Counted from the first letter of the stretch, positions 43,568-52,412 are shown. The stretch: DNA of 61,003 nucleotides from Bacillota bacterium (GCA_009780135.1 WRAP01000009.1:1-61003), one strand, 5' to 3'. The notes: generated from the letters alone by a model not told the origin. A program made the numbers and translations.

Positions 43568-44425
43568 ATGAAAAAAATCGCTCTAATTTTTAATAGATAT
43601 TATTTAGGCGAAGGGCAAGCGTATGTAAAAAATCGTTTAACGGAATGTCTTTCTAAAAAAAATATTCAAATTATAGAGGATAATTTTTTTGCTAGTAGCG
43701 GGGAAGAAGATTTTTTAGAACAGATTGAGGCAGTTATTTTTTGGAATAAGGATGTAGTTTTAGCAAGACATTTTGAAAACAATGGCATCAAAGTTTTTAA
43801 CTGTAGTAAGGCGATTGAGTTATGCGATTGTAAAATAAAAACTTATCAGCATATTACTAGTTTTAACATTCCGCTTATTTCAACAATTTTTGCTCCGCTG
43901 TCTTTTACTAAACAATCAAAGCCCGATAAGGATTTTTTAGATTTTGTAGAAAGTAAATTAGGTTTTCCGCTTATAGCAAAATTATCTGTTAGCAGTTTAG
44001 GTAAAGGAGTATTTTTATTAGAGGATAGACAACAGTTAGATGATTTTTTTGTTGAGCATAGTTTATATGCACATATGTACCAAAAATGTATAAAACCCGT
44101 TGGGACAGATTATAGAGTGTATACTATAGGGGCAAAGGCAGTTGTGGCAGTCGAGCGAAAAAATGAGAAGTCATTTATATCAAATATAGAATTAGGCGGT
44201 GTCGCAAGGATAGTAGATTTAGACGAAGAATTAATTGAGTTGTCGCAAAAAATTGCAACTGCTCTAAAATTAGATTACGGTGCAATAGATTTTCTAAAAG
44301 ATAGTAGCGGTAAGTATTATTTTTTAGAAGCAAATTCAAACGCTTACTTTAGAGCAGTAGAGGGCTTAGGTGTAAATATTGCCGAACCGCTTGTGGAATA
44401 TATATGCAAAAAAATAATGATATAA
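43568..44425 (+). CDS. RimK-like ATP-grasp ligase
   Basis: A 285-residue protein. The middle segment (GFPLIAKLSVSSLGKGVFLLEDRQQ) and C-terminal (KLDYGAIDFLKDSSGKYYFLEANSNAYF) carry ATP-grasp motifs of RimK-type carboxylate-amine ligases. The substrate (amino acid or peptide) is unknown. The final 22 bp overlap the next gene. The promoter abuts the start codon. It starts the ylmE-sepF-lspA block. Confidence 0.82.
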   Translation: MKKIALIFNRYYLGEGQAYVKNRLTECLSKKNIQIIEDNFFASSGEEDFLEQIEAVIFWNKDVVLARHFENNGIKVFNCSKAIELCDCKIKTYQHITSFNIPLISTIFAPLSFTKQSKPDKDFLDFVESKLGFPLIAKLSVSSLGKGVFLLEDRQQLDDFFVEHSLYAHMYQKCIKPVGTDYRVYTIGAKAVVAVERKNEKSFISNIELGGVARIVDLDEELIELSQKIATALKLDYGAIDFLKDSSGKYYFLEANSNAYFRAVEGLGVNIAEPLVEYICKKIMI

Positions 44426-45084
44426 TTAAAAACGCTCAAGGAATTAAAAATAATATCCAAGAGCTTTGTGCTAAAATTGGCAGAAATCCTAATGATATAA
44501 TAATTCTTGCTGCGACAAAAACAGTATCAGCGGATAAGATTAACGAATTGTCTAGCGTAGACATTTATAACGCAGGAGAAAACCGTGTACAGGAGCTACT
44601 TGCAAAATATGACGCTGTTTCAAGCATTATTTGGCACTTTGTAGGCACACTTCAGACAAATAAAGTAAAATATATCATCGATAAAGTAGCGTTAATTCAT
44701 AGTGTAGATAGAGAAAATTTGGCCATAGAATTAAATCGTCAATGTCAAAAAATTAACAAAATTATGCCTATATTACTGCAAATCAATGCAGGAGAAGAGG
44801 AAAGTAAAAGCGGTATTCGTGTAAGGGAGTTAGAAGCATTGTATAATTTTATAAAATTAAATTGTCCGTTTTTAGAAATTCAAGGCTTTATGCCGGTATT
44901 ACCTTACAAAGCCGACGAAAATCTTTATAAGCAAATGCAACAAATTTTTAATCGTTATATAAGTAAAGATAAAAATATAAAATTTCTATCAATGGGAATG
45001 AGTGATGATTACTTAATTGCCATAAAATACGGTGCCACAATAGTACGATTGGGTAGTTGTTTATTTGGTGAAAGAAGTTATTAA
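44404..45084 (+). CDS. YggS/YlmE-type PLP homeostasis protein
   Basis: A 226-residue protein of the alanine-racemase N-terminal fold; the PLP lysine lies in IILAATKTVS. GENRVQEL, HFVGTLQTNK and LSMGMSDDYLIAIKYGATIVRLGSCLFG are family signatures. These proteins buffer pyridoxal phosphate. It overlaps the ATP-grasp gene by 22 bp. In Firmicutes it sits next to sepF, as here. Confidence 0.95.
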   Translation: MQKNNDIIKNAQGIKNNIQELCAKIGRNPNDIIILAATKTVSADKINELSSVDIYNAGENRVQELLAKYDAVSSIIWHFVGTLQTNKVKYIIDKVALIHSVDRENLAIELNRQCQKINKIMPILLQINAGEEESKSGIRVRELEALYNFIKLNCPFLEIQGFMPVLPYKADENLYKQMQQIFNRYISKDKNIKFLSMGMSDDYLIAIKYGATIVRLGSCLFGERSY

Positions 45085-45099
45085 ACAATAAAAATATAA

Positions 45100-45128
45100 T
45101 TGACCGTAAATTATAAATCAGTTATAAT
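45100..45128 (+). promoter_or_regulatory. Promoter of sepF
   Basis: TTGACC and TATAAT are 17 bp apart. A leader of about 47 nt ends with an AAAGGAGAT ribosome binding site. Confidence 0.82.
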
Positions 45129-45181
45129 ATAGACATACTAACGACAATTGTTCGAAAAGTTTTACAAAGGAGATATCCGCA

Positions 45182-45613
45182 ATGGGCGAATGGAGTAAAT
45201 GGTTAAATAGCGAAGGCAATAAAGACGGTTTTAGACAAAATAGCCGTGAGCCTGATTTTTACGAGGATACTCATAGAAACGGTGTTTATTTTGGGACAAC
45301 TTCTAAAACTAATTTTAATATATCTAAGGTTTTACCCACAAGCAGTCAGCCAACTGCTACTAAACAATATCAAAACTGTGTTATTTTTCCGCCAAAGAAC
45401 CCAGATGATGTTCAGATGCTAATAGATTATCTAAAGCGAAAGGAACCTGCGGTAATAAATCTTAATGATACCAGCGAGCAAGTGGCACAACGCATTTTAG
45501 ATTTTGTATCTGGTGCTATGTATGCTCTTAATGGTAGTATTACACGTATAGACACAAACATTTTTCTTCTTTCTCCTGAAGGGATAGAAGTTACGATGCC
45601 ATATGAGGAGTAA
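45182..45613 (+). CDS. sepF: Cell division protein SepF
   Basis: A 143-residue protein. The C-terminal domain (about 60-143: PKNPDDVQMLIDYLKRKEPAVINLNDT...GSITRIDTNIFLLSPEGIEV) matches SepF, which anchors and bundles FtsZ at the septum. The N-terminus is short, with a weak amphipathic helix. AAAGGAG precedes the ATG. Confidence 0.95.
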   Translation: MGEWSKWLNSEGNKDGFRQNSREPDFYEDTHRNGVYFGTTSKTNFNISKVLPTSSQPTATKQYQNCVIFPPKNPDDVQMLIDYLKRKEPAVINLNDTSEQVAQRILDFVSGAMYALNGSITRIDTNIFLLSPEGIEVTMPYEE

Positions 45614-45781
45614 CAATGAGAAATGAGGAATGAGGCAAATGAGAAATTGTTGACATATTTAATTGAGAATTGAGAATTGAGAATTGAGAATTTCAGTTTT
45701 TAGTATATAAATTATAATTACCGCTTTTTTATTACTTAATAAATCCTTAATTTCTCATTCCTCATTTCTAAATTTTCATTT
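45614..45781. repeat. Composite heptamer element M (nested arms)
   Basis: The left side has GAGAAAT/GAGGAAT units (45617-45648) and an inner run of four ATTGAGA heptamers (45661-45690). The right arm is TAATTTCTCATTCCTCATTT. The core AATAAATCCTTAA matches the reverse complement of the element D core. It fills the sepF-lspA gap, which usually holds ylmG, ylmH and divIVA genes; these are not present here. Confidence 0.88.
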
Positions 45782-45789
45782 AAAAAACT

Positions 45790-46455
45790 ATGGACACACT
45801 AAAAACATTTTTTACCGAAAAATTGCCTGCAATAATAAAAGTGCTTCCACAAAAAACTTGGGAGTACATTAAAATCGCTAGAGTAGAATTAGTTGTGCTA
45901 TTGGCGGTTTTAGCGTTTGACCAAATTACAAAGGGTATTGTGCAGGCTACTATGGATTATAATGCCGGTGGTAGTTGGTCTAGCGGTGCGACTTGGATTA
46001 TTCCTAACTTTTTTGGCTTTTGGTTTACTTCTAATCCGGCGGCAGGTTTTGGATTTAACTTTTGGATAGAAAGTGATGCTTCTCGTAGAATTGTATTTTT
46101 AATTTTCACAGTAATTGCTGTTATTGCTTTCTTTGTGGCGATGTATCGCTTTAGAGGTAAACATTGGATAAGTAGAGTTACTTTTGCTTTAATTATAGCG
46201 GGGGCATTAGGTAACTTTATAGATAGAGCATTTTATGTAAATCCGGCAGGCAGACACGGAGTGCGAGATTTTATTTTATTTGCTTTTGGCGATTGGGCTT
46301 TCCCAATATTTAATATAGCAGATATGGCACTTGTTGGCGGTGTTGCTGTGTTTGCAATATATTTTATATTTATGTATAGACCCGACCCTCCGCTATTAGT
46401 TGGACCTGTTTGGCAAGAAGCCATAGTGGACGAAAGTAATCACATCGAAATTTAA
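45790..46455 (+). CDS. lspA: Lipoprotein signal peptidase
   Basis: A 221-residue protein with four membrane helices and the catalytic aspartates Asp145 (GNFIDRAF) and Asp178 (FNIADMAL); TSNPAAGFGF is the conserved first motif. It is longer than the usual 150-170 residues because of about 25 extra N-terminal residues and a 20-residue C-terminal tail. It processes the lipoproteins predicted in this window. rluD starts 2 bp after the stop. Confidence 0.95.
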   Translation: MDTLKTFFTEKLPAIIKVLPQKTWEYIKIARVELVVLLAVLAFDQITKGIVQATMDYNAGGSWSSGATWIIPNFFGFWFTSNPAAGFGFNFWIESDASRRIVFLIFTVIAVIAFFVAMYRFRGKHWISRVTFALIIAGALGNFIDRAFYVNPAGRHGVRDFILFAFGDWAFPIFNIADMALVGGVAVFAIYFIFMYRPDPPLLVGPVWQEAIVDESNHIEI

Positions 46456-46456
46456 A

Positions 46457-47380
46457 ATGACTAAACAAATAATAATCGAAAATGAATTAGATAACAAAAA
46501 GCGTATTGATATGTTTTTGGCTACTGAACTTAATACAACTCGTTCGCAGGTTCAGCAGTTAGTTAAGTATAATAAAGTTTTAGTAAACGACAAGTTAATT
46601 AAAGCGGGATACGAATTAAAGATAGGTGATATAGTAAGCGTAGAAGTTCAATCGGATAATCAAACTCAAAAAATAATTCCTCAAAATATTCCGCTCAATA
46701 TTTTATTTGAGGATAAGTATATTTTAGTTATTGACAAACCGCAAGGACTAGCCGTTCATCCGGGTGGTGGAGCAACCGAAAACACATTAGCTAATGCTTT
46801 AGCATATCACACACCCAATTTATCCAGTATTTCGGGCGAGGAGCGTCCCGGTATTGTACATAGGCTAGATAAAGACACTAGCGGAGTTATAGTTGTAGCT
46901 AAAACTAACGAGGCTCATTTGTGCCTTAGTAATCAGTTTAGCGAAAGAGTTGTTACAAAGACATATTTAGCGATTGTAGAAGGGGTTGTTAAAAACGATA
47001 ACGGAGAGATTAAAACATTTTTAGACAGAGATTTAAAAGATAGAAAAAAAATGCGGGTTGCTAAAACTCCAAATAGTAGAGAAGCAATTAGTAGATATAG
47101 AGTTTTAGAGCGGTTTAGTAGCAACACATATTTAGAGTTTGATATTTTAACGGGCAGAACTCATCAAATTAGAGTTCATTGTAAACACATAGGTCATCCT
47201 GTTGTAGGCGATAAAGCATATGGCTATAAAAAACAAAAATTTAATTTACAAGGGCAGTTACTACATGCAAGCAAATTAGTGTTTTTTCACCCTATAAAAA
47301 ACGAAAAAATGGAATTTAATTCCGTTCCTCCCCAAGAGTTTTTAAGGATTTTAACCTTATTACAAGAACAATTCTCATAA
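46457..47380 (+). CDS. rluD: Pseudouridine synthase RluD-like (YlyB)
   Basis: A 307-residue protein with an N-terminal S4 domain (about 14-70) and a catalytic domain with HRLDKDTSG (catalytic Asp138) and GRTHQIRVH. It modifies uridines in 23S rRNA. The lspA-rluD-pyrR order is standard in Firmicutes. Confidence 0.96.
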   Translation: MTKQIIIENELDNKKRIDMFLATELNTTRSQVQQLVKYNKVLVNDKLIKAGYELKIGDIVSVEVQSDNQTQKIIPQNIPLNILFEDKYILVIDKPQGLAVHPGGGATENTLANALAYHTPNLSSISGEERPGIVHRLDKDTSGVIVVAKTNEAHLCLSNQFSERVVTKTYLAIVEGVVKNDNGEIKTFLDRDLKDRKKMRVAKTPNSREAISRYRVLERFSSNTYLEFDILTGRTHQIRVHCKHIGHPVVGDKAYGYKKQKFNLQGQLLHASKLVFFHPIKNEKMEFNSVPPQEFLRILTLLQEQFS

Positions 47381-47383
47381 ACC

Positions 47384-47420
47384 AACAATTGTGCATTGGG
47401 CATTGAGCGATGTGCATTGA
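47384..47420. repeat. Heptamer tract N before pyrR
   Basis: CAACAATTGTGCATTGGGCA then TTGAGCGATGTGCATTG, made of 7-bp ATTGxGC-type units. It contains an upstream ATG (47410) in frame with pyrR, which is therefore unlikely to be the ancestral start. Confidence 0.75.
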
Positions 47421-47427
47421 TAAAACT

Positions 47428-47928
47428 ATGACATACAAAAGCACATTACTAGATGAAAAATCTTTCAAAAAAGCATTGGTTACACTAGCACACAAGCTAG
47501 CGGAGTATAACTCTAATAACGAGTTATATCTACTTAGTTACAATGTTAGAGGCGATAGTATAGCAAATTCTATTGCCGATACTGTGCGTACAATTCATGC
47601 TAAGCCTGTTGTCACAATAAATAGCATCATGCTTAATTTGTTTAAAAATAATCCTCCGCCGATTAACCTGCCCACTACTACCAGTGTTATTATTGTTACC
47701 GATGTTGTACATACTGCTAAAAGTGCAAGTGAGATTGCTTTAGGGTTAGGCCAAGTTATGGCTAAACCGCCTCAATTATTAACGCTTGTTTTAAACGCTA
47801 AACACAAATTGCCAAATTTTAGTGCTACCTTTGGTGCTATTAAAATATCCTTAGAGTCTAGCGATATAGCAACTGTTAATGTAAAATCAGTAGACGGCAG
47901 GGATGTTATTGAGTTGTATTCTTTATAA
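47428..47928 (+). CDS. pyrR: Divergent PyrR-like protein
   Basis: About 166 residues from the ATG at 47428 (MTYKSTLLDEKSFKKALVTLAHKL, the PyrR opening). The phosphoribosyltransferase core is recognisable, but the PRPP loop reads VIIVTDVVHTAKSA instead of the usual VDDVLxTGRT: the first Asp is Thr and the TGRT tetrad is TAKS. UPRTase activity is therefore doubtful. It lies 19 bp before pyrB. PyrR normally attenuates pyr mRNA; no PyrR-type attenuator is visible here. Confidence 0.8.
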   Translation: MTYKSTLLDEKSFKKALVTLAHKLAEYNSNNELYLLSYNVRGDSIANSIADTVRTIHAKPVVTINSIMLNLFKNNPPPINLPTTTSVIIVTDVVHTAKSASEIALGLGQVMAKPPQLLTLVLNAKHKLPNFSATFGAIKISLESSDIATVNVKSVDGRDVIELYSL

Positions 47929-47947
47929 TTAGGTATTGTTAAAAATT

Positions 47948-48880
47948 ATGAAAAAAGATTTATTAGGATTAAAAGATATTTCCGCTAGCGAAATTGAGTT
48001 GATACTTGATACAGCAGCCGAGATGAAAAAGCTATTTAGCAAAAAAGGTAAGAAATCTAATTTGCTAGAGGGACAGACTGTATCTACGCTGTTTTTTGAA
48101 AATAGCACTAGAACCCGCCTTAGCTTTGAAACGGCTAGTAACTTTTTAGGTGCTCATTTTATGGCAATCTCTGCTAGCACCTCTAGCGTGTCTAAAGGCG
48201 AAACTTTTATAGACACAGGCAAAAATTTAGATGCAATTTTAATTGATGCTATTGTAATTCGTCATCCTATGGGGGGAGCTCCGCACCTCTTGGCTAAAAA
48301 TGTAAAAGCAAGCGTTATAAACGGAGGCGATGGCACCAGCGAGCATCCTACGCAAGCGTTACTGGATTTTCTTACTATGAGAGAAAAGTTTAGTAAAATT
48401 AAAGGATTAAAGGTTGTTTTGTGTGGCGACATTAAATTTAGTCGGGTAGCAAGAAGCAATATCTGGGGCTTATTAAAATTAGGAGCAGAGGTTACTGTTT
48501 GTGCTCCATATACGCTACTACCTAAAGGAATGGAGGATTTTGGAGTAAAGGTAGAGTTAAATCCAGCTAAAGCAATTGCTAACGCTGATGTAATTATGGG
48601 GCTAAGAATTCAAAGTGAAAGACAAAATATGGGAGTTTTCCCCTCAGTTGGCGAATACGCTAAATTCTTTTCTATTACAGAAGAAGTTATAAAGAAAGCT
48701 AAAGCAGAAAAAGCTATTATAATGCATCCGGGTCCTGCTAACAGAGGAGTAGAGATGAGTGGCGAAGTGTTAGATAGTAAAAACAGCGTTGTGTTAGAGC
48801 AAGTTACAAACGGTGTTGCAGTTAGAATGGCAGTGTTAAAATTATTGTTAGAAGCAAGAGCAAGGGGGGTAAAATCTTGA
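47948..48880 (+). CDS. pyrB: Aspartate carbamoyltransferase, catalytic subunit
   Basis: A 310-residue protein with the carbamoyl-phosphate motif STRTRLSFE (53-61) and HPTQALLDF. It makes carbamoyl-aspartate in pyrimidine synthesis. The ATG at 47948 (MKKDLLGLKDIS) is preferred over a TTG at 47936. No pyrI regulatory subunit is visible. Confidence 0.96.
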   Translation: MKKDLLGLKDISASEIELILDTAAEMKKLFSKKGKKSNLLEGQTVSTLFFENSTRTRLSFETASNFLGAHFMAISASTSSVSKGETFIDTGKNLDAILIDAIVIRHPMGGAPHLLAKNVKASVINGGDGTSEHPTQALLDFLTMREKFSKIKGLKVVLCGDIKFSRVARSNIWGLLKLGAEVTVCAPYTLLPKGMEDFGVKVELNPAKAIANADVIMGLRIQSERQNMGVFPSVGEYAKFFSITEEVIKKAKAEKAIIMHPGPANRGVEMSGEVLDSKNSVVLEQVTNGVAVRMAVLKLLLEARARGVKS

Positions 48881-48957
48881 AAGAACTCCAGTACAAAATT
48901 ACGATGATTGATTGTTTCAGTAATTTTTTGTGCTAAGTAAATTCGGATGATAAAAAA
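48877..48957. repeat. Intergenic TTCGGAT motif region (copy 2)
   Basis: It starts TCTTGAAAG at the pyrB stop and ends GTGCTAAGTAAATTCGGATG directly before pyrC. It parallels the gap at 29249-29331. Confidence 0.5.
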
Positions 48958-50220
48958 ATGAGCAAAGAATTATATATAATAAACGGTGAAGTTGTTTTTC
49001 CGGATAAGATAAAAAGACTAGATATTCGTATAAAAGACGATATTAATGTTGATTTCGAAGAAAGTTTTCAAATTCCTAAAAATGCTAAAGTTATTGATGC
49101 TAAGGGTTTACATGTATTTCATGGTTTTGTCGATATGCACACTCATCTAAGAGAGCCGGGGCAAACTAGTAAAGAAACGATTGCAACCGGTTGCAAGTCG
49201 GCTGTAGCAGGTGGTTTTACAACTATATGCTGTATGCCTAATACTAAGCCTGTTTTAGATAATGTTCCGCTAATAGAGTTTGTAAAGCAAAGAGCTAAAG
49301 AAACAAATTTAGCAGGAGTGTTTCCGATAGGCTGTATTACAAAAGGGCAAGAAGGTAAAGAGCTTGCGCCGATTGGCAGTATGCTAAAAGCTGGTGCAAT
49401 CGCATTTAGCGATGATGGTAAGCCTATTGAAAACGGCGGACTTATGAAAAATGCACTCGAGTATGCTAAGAGCTTTGATGCATTACTCATTTCTCATCCC
49501 GAAGATAAATCAATCGCAAAAGACGGAGTTGTAAACGAGGGCTATAATGCTTCGGTAGCAGGCTTAAAAGGAATTAGTAGAGTAGCGGAAGAATCGATGA
49601 TAGCAAGAGATATTTTGCTTGCCGAAACAGTCGGAACAAAAATCCATATTGCTCATGTTAGTACTAAAGGCGGAGTCGAAATTATTAGAAACGCAAAAGC
49701 TAGGGGAGTAGCCGTTACTTGCGAAACTTGTCCGCATTATTTTAGTGCAACAGATGTGGAGATTTTAGATTATAATACAAACGCCAAAATGAATCCTCCG
49801 CTTAGAGAAGAAAGTGACAGATTGGCAATTATAGAAGGATTAAAAGACGGCACAATAGATTGTATAGCTACTGACCATGCTCCTCACACTGAGGATGACA
49901 AAGCGGTAGAATTCGATTTAGCTCCATTTGGGATAACAGGACTAGAAACGGCTTTCAGTTTATGTATAACCTATCTAGTAAAACCGGGATATATTGACTT
50001 AATAGCACTAAATAAACTTTTAAGCCTAAATTCTATTAAAATATTAAACTTCATTAAGTTAGCAGATTTTACAATTTGCGATATAAACGCTAAAGTTACA
50101 GTAGATACATCAAAGCATTTTTCTAAAAGTAAAAATACCTTCTTTAATGGCAGAAAACTAACAGGTCAAGTTAAATACACAATAGTAGATGGAGAAATCA
50201 AATATTCAATGAGAGATTAA
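48958..50220 (+). CDS. pyrC: Dihydroorotase
   Basis: A 420-residue amidohydrolase with HTHLREPG (His61, His63), SHPEDKS and ATDHAPH metal ligands. It closes carbamoyl-aspartate to dihydroorotate. It is the last pyr gene here; pyrD, pyrE, pyrF and carAB are not in the window. Confidence 0.96.
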   Translation: MSKELYIINGEVVFPDKIKRLDIRIKDDINVDFEESFQIPKNAKVIDAKGLHVFHGFVDMHTHLREPGQTSKETIATGCKSAVAGGFTTICCMPNTKPVLDNVPLIEFVKQRAKETNLAGVFPIGCITKGQEGKELAPIGSMLKAGAIAFSDDGKPIENGGLMKNALEYAKSFDALLISHPEDKSIAKDGVVNEGYNASVAGLKGISRVAEESMIARDILLAETVGTKIHIAHVSTKGGVEIIRNAKARGVAVTCETCPHYFSATDVEILDYNTNAKMNPPLREESDRLAIIEGLKDGTIDCIATDHAPHTEDDKAVEFDLAPFGITGLETAFSLCITYLVKPGYIDLIALNKLLSLNSIKILNFIKLADFTICDINAKVTVDTSKHFSKSKNTFFNGRKLTGQVKYTIVDGEIKYSMRD

Positions 50221-50261
50221 AAATATGGAAAATATAACCTAATTTTTGGCTACTGCCTATA

Positions 50262-50319
50262 TCTAATAAAAGAAAGTTCATTCTCTAAGGCTTGGGTGCT
50301 TAGTTAAACTCTTCTACAA
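50262..50319. repeat. Remnant REP spacer, minus orientation
   Basis: Read on the minus strand, this gives GTAGAAGAG...CCTTAGAGAATGAACTTTC then TTTTATTAG, matching the sequence following the REP copy at 3849-3917. The palindrome itself has decayed. Confidence 0.65.
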
Positions 50320-50370
50320 TTAAGTGATTTTCAATTTCTAATTTATTTATAAATTAACAATTTTTCATTT

Positions 50371-50595
50371 TTAAAAAGTTGTTATCCTATTATTTCTCTC
50401 GCATCCGCATTCATTGTGATGTCTATGCCTATGATTATTATCTCCTCTGCAACATGGGTTATTGTTACCAGCACCCAGTAGCATACAGAAAATCAAAATT
50501 TCATTTATTCTGCCGTAGTTGTGATCGCACCCATCGCCGTCATTTGCCATAAGTAGCACCATGAGCAATAGTTTAAAAATATCTTCTTGAAACAT
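50371..50595 (-). CDS. Small Cys/His/Gly-rich protein of unknown function
   Basis: A 74-residue protein. A hydrophobic N-terminal half (LLLMVLLMAND, ILIFCMLLGAG) is followed by a Cys/His/Asn/Arg-rich tail (PCCRGDNNHRHRHHNECGC). An AGGGGAG ribosome binding site and a hairpin (ACGCTTT...AAAGCGT, 50604-50636) lie upstream. Small proteins of this style occur near spore coat or envelope genes in Clostridia; the function is unknown. Metal binding by the tail is possible. Confidence 0.6.
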   Translation of the reverse strand: MFQEDIFKLLLMVLLMANDGDGCDHNYGRINEILIFCMLLGAGNNNPCCRGDNNHRHRHHNECGCERNNRITTF

Positions 50596-50710
50596 AAATA
50601 TTCTCCCCTTAAACGCTTTTCGACAAAGAAAGCGTTTTTTCTATATATATTGCCAACAGAGGGTACATATGTGCATATTATAATATATTTATTCTGTTAG
50701 GCAAATTTTT

Positions 50711-50818
50711 AATAAGTGCGGGCGACAGAGTGTCGCCCCTACAATTCGGCGTTGTTGTAATAAAAGTGTAAATGAATAAACTAATCGTAGGGGTGACACT
50801 CTGTCGCCCGCACTTATT
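50711..50818. repeat. Head-to-head REP pair, near-perfect 32-bp arms
   Basis: The left arm (50711-50742: AATAAGTGCGGGCGACAGAG then TGTCGCCCCTAC) and the right arm (50787-50818) are inverted with one or two mismatches. It is the best preserved pair in the window and sits before the ArsR gene. Confidence 0.95.
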
Positions 50819-50860
50819 AAAAAACTCTAACAAATTTATACATAAAGGAATAAATAAAAA

Positions 50861-51205
50861 ATGCTACTGACCCTAAATCGAAAACTACTTATAGACCCTC
50901 AAACAGAAAATCTTGTAAAAGAATTTGTCCCTAAAGATAGTGCTTTAGACGCTATCAAAAACTTTTTTTCCGGTCTAAGTGACCATACACGCATTAAGAT
51001 AGTTAGTGCACTATCAATCTCATCGATGTGTGTTACTGACATCTCTAGCGTACTAGAGCTTAATCAAACAACAGTTAGTCATCAATTACGCAATCTAAAA
51101 AATATAGGTGTAGTAAAAGTAAAACGACAAGGCAAGGTTGCTTTTTATAGTCTTACTAATACCCATATTTTAGATGTAATGCTAACAGCAGTAAATTTTA
51201 TATAG
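50861..51205 (+). CDS. ArsR-family transcriptional regulator
   Basis: A 114-residue protein with a winged helix-turn-helix (LSDHTRIKIVSALSISSMCVTDISSVLELNQTTVSHQLRNLK). The single Cys in ISSMCVTD lies where ArsR/SmtB proteins often carry the first ligand of the alpha-3 metal site, but a second Cys is absent. AAAGGA lies before the ATG. It probably controls the small membrane protein gene that follows. Confidence 0.88.
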   Translation: MLLTLNRKLLIDPQTENLVKEFVPKDSALDAIKNFFSGLSDHTRIKIVSALSISSMCVTDISSVLELNQTTVSHQLRNLKNIGVVKVKRQGKVAFYSLTNTHILDVMLTAVNFI

Positions 51206-51216
51206 TTAAAAAATGT

Positions 51217-51273
51217 TTGACACGCTTTGTTGTATATGCTAAAATGCTATCAATATTATGTGCGTGGCACATA
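51217..51273 (+). promoter_or_regulatory. Promoter and candidate ArsR operator
   Basis: TTGACA and TAAAAT are 17 bp apart (51217-51245). The perfect palindrome TATGTGCGTGGCACATA (51257-51273) lies just after the predicted start of transcription. Confidence 0.7.
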
Positions 51274-51289
51274 AAAGGAGGTAAAAACT

Positions 51290-51523
51290 ATGCAAAAACA
51301 AAAAATGGCGAGTATTATAGTGATAGCTATAGCACTTCTTTTTCATTTAATTGGAGTTATATTACTAGGCTTAGCAGATAATTTCGCTACATTCAATGTA
51401 ATTCCTATGGCTAATTCGTTTAGAGACATTGGTTTATTTACAGCTATCTTAGCGGGTGCTGTACTAGTGGCAATTATTATAATTGGCATTGTAAAAGGTA
51501 GCTTTAATAAAGAAGAGAAGTAA
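51290..51523 (+). CDS. Small two-helix membrane protein
   Basis: A 77-residue protein with hydrophobic segments at about 8-29 and 47-68. AAAGGAGG precedes the ATG. I do not recognise the family. The upstream ArsR-type gene and palindrome suggest that it is induced by the ligand of that regulator. Confidence 0.75.
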   Translation: MQKQKMASIIVIAIALLFHLIGVILLGLADNFATFNVIPMANSFRDIGLFTAILAGAVLVAIIIIGIVKGSFNKEEK

Positions 51524-51524
51524 T

Positions 51525-51605
51525 TCATTATAGTGTATAGTTCATAATGCTTAGTGCATAGTAGTTGATAATAAATCAATAATTATGCACTAAGCACTAT
51601 CTATA
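51525..51605. repeat. Heptamer-arm inverted repeat element O
   Basis: The left arm (TATAGTTCATAATGCTTAGT then GCATAG) and right arm (ATTATGCACTAAGCACTAT) pair around AGTTGATAATAAATCAATAA. It is closely related to elements A and D. Confidence 0.9.
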
Positions 51606-51619
51606 AGGAACAAAATCAT

Positions 51620-52384
51620 ATGAAAAAAATTATAAAAATACTAATCACAACACTAGTGGTAGTAATGCTTTTTGTGTTTAGCTTTTCGTTTGTGGCTTGT
51701 GGTTTTCCGCTAGAGATAGAGGATGGTAGATTTAATATGACTAGGTCAAGACTTATTATTAACGATCAAGAGCTAACTCAGCATAACAGTACTCGGGTAA
51801 TGAATGATATGTTAAATTGGATGGATAATACTTTTGAAACATTGCGACTTCAAGTGCCGGAAACCTTGTTGCCTATATTTAATATGGCAATAAATTATAT
51901 GTCAATAGAGTTGAATTATGAATTAACTGAATATCTTTCACATTTACGAGAAGAATCCCGTATGCGAAACGAGGGTAGGTTTTTAGTGATTAGAAACGGA
52001 CAATTTATATCAAGTTCCCGTATCGGAGGGTATTGGGTAGAAAATAATCTTGGCAATTTTACATTAGAAGATGGAAGATTTATAGGTATTCATATAATGT
52101 ATGATAGAACAAATAAGTCCAACAGTTATTATAGAGCTTTTACTCAAAATAGAATTGTTAGAACGGATGCTTTTAATATTAAATATGAAGTTATTGGACA
52201 GGTAAGTTGGATGATGTCGTGGGGTTTTGGTGCTAATTTTAGTTTTGACAGTAGTAAGGTAAGAGACTTTTGGATAACAGAACAATTAACATTTTTCCGT
52301 GGCGAAGCAACAAATAATCAAGCAAGACCTAATCCAAATGATACTCCTCCGCCTTGGTGGTGGGAGACTACTCCTTGGTGGTAA
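51620..52384 (+). CDS. Unknown lipoprotein with Trp/Pro-rich end
   Basis: A 254-residue protein. The signal peptide ends in FVAC (Cys27). The mature part is mixed alpha/beta with no domain I can name and ends in PPPWWWETTPWW. The start follows the right arm of element O, and an AAGGAA motif precedes the ATG. It is probably surface-located. Confidence 0.72.
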   Translation: MKKIIKILITTLVVVMLFVFSFSFVACGFPLEIEDGRFNMTRSRLIINDQELTQHNSTRVMNDMLNWMDNTFETLRLQVPETLLPIFNMAINYMSIELNYELTEYLSHLREESRMRNEGRFLVIRNGQFISSSRIGGYWVENNLGNFTLEDGRFIGIHIMYDRTNKSNSYYRAFTQNRIVRTDAFNIKYEVIGQVSWMMSWGFGANFSFDSSKVRDFWITEQLTFFRGEATNNQARPNPNDTPPPWWWETTPWW

Positions 52385-52412
52385 AATATTCTAATTTGTC
52401 ATAAAAAACTGT

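Noticed and set aside
47410-47427. pyrR start at 47410
   Set aside because: The first codons are part of a heptamer repeat; the ATG at 47428 matches the family N-terminus.
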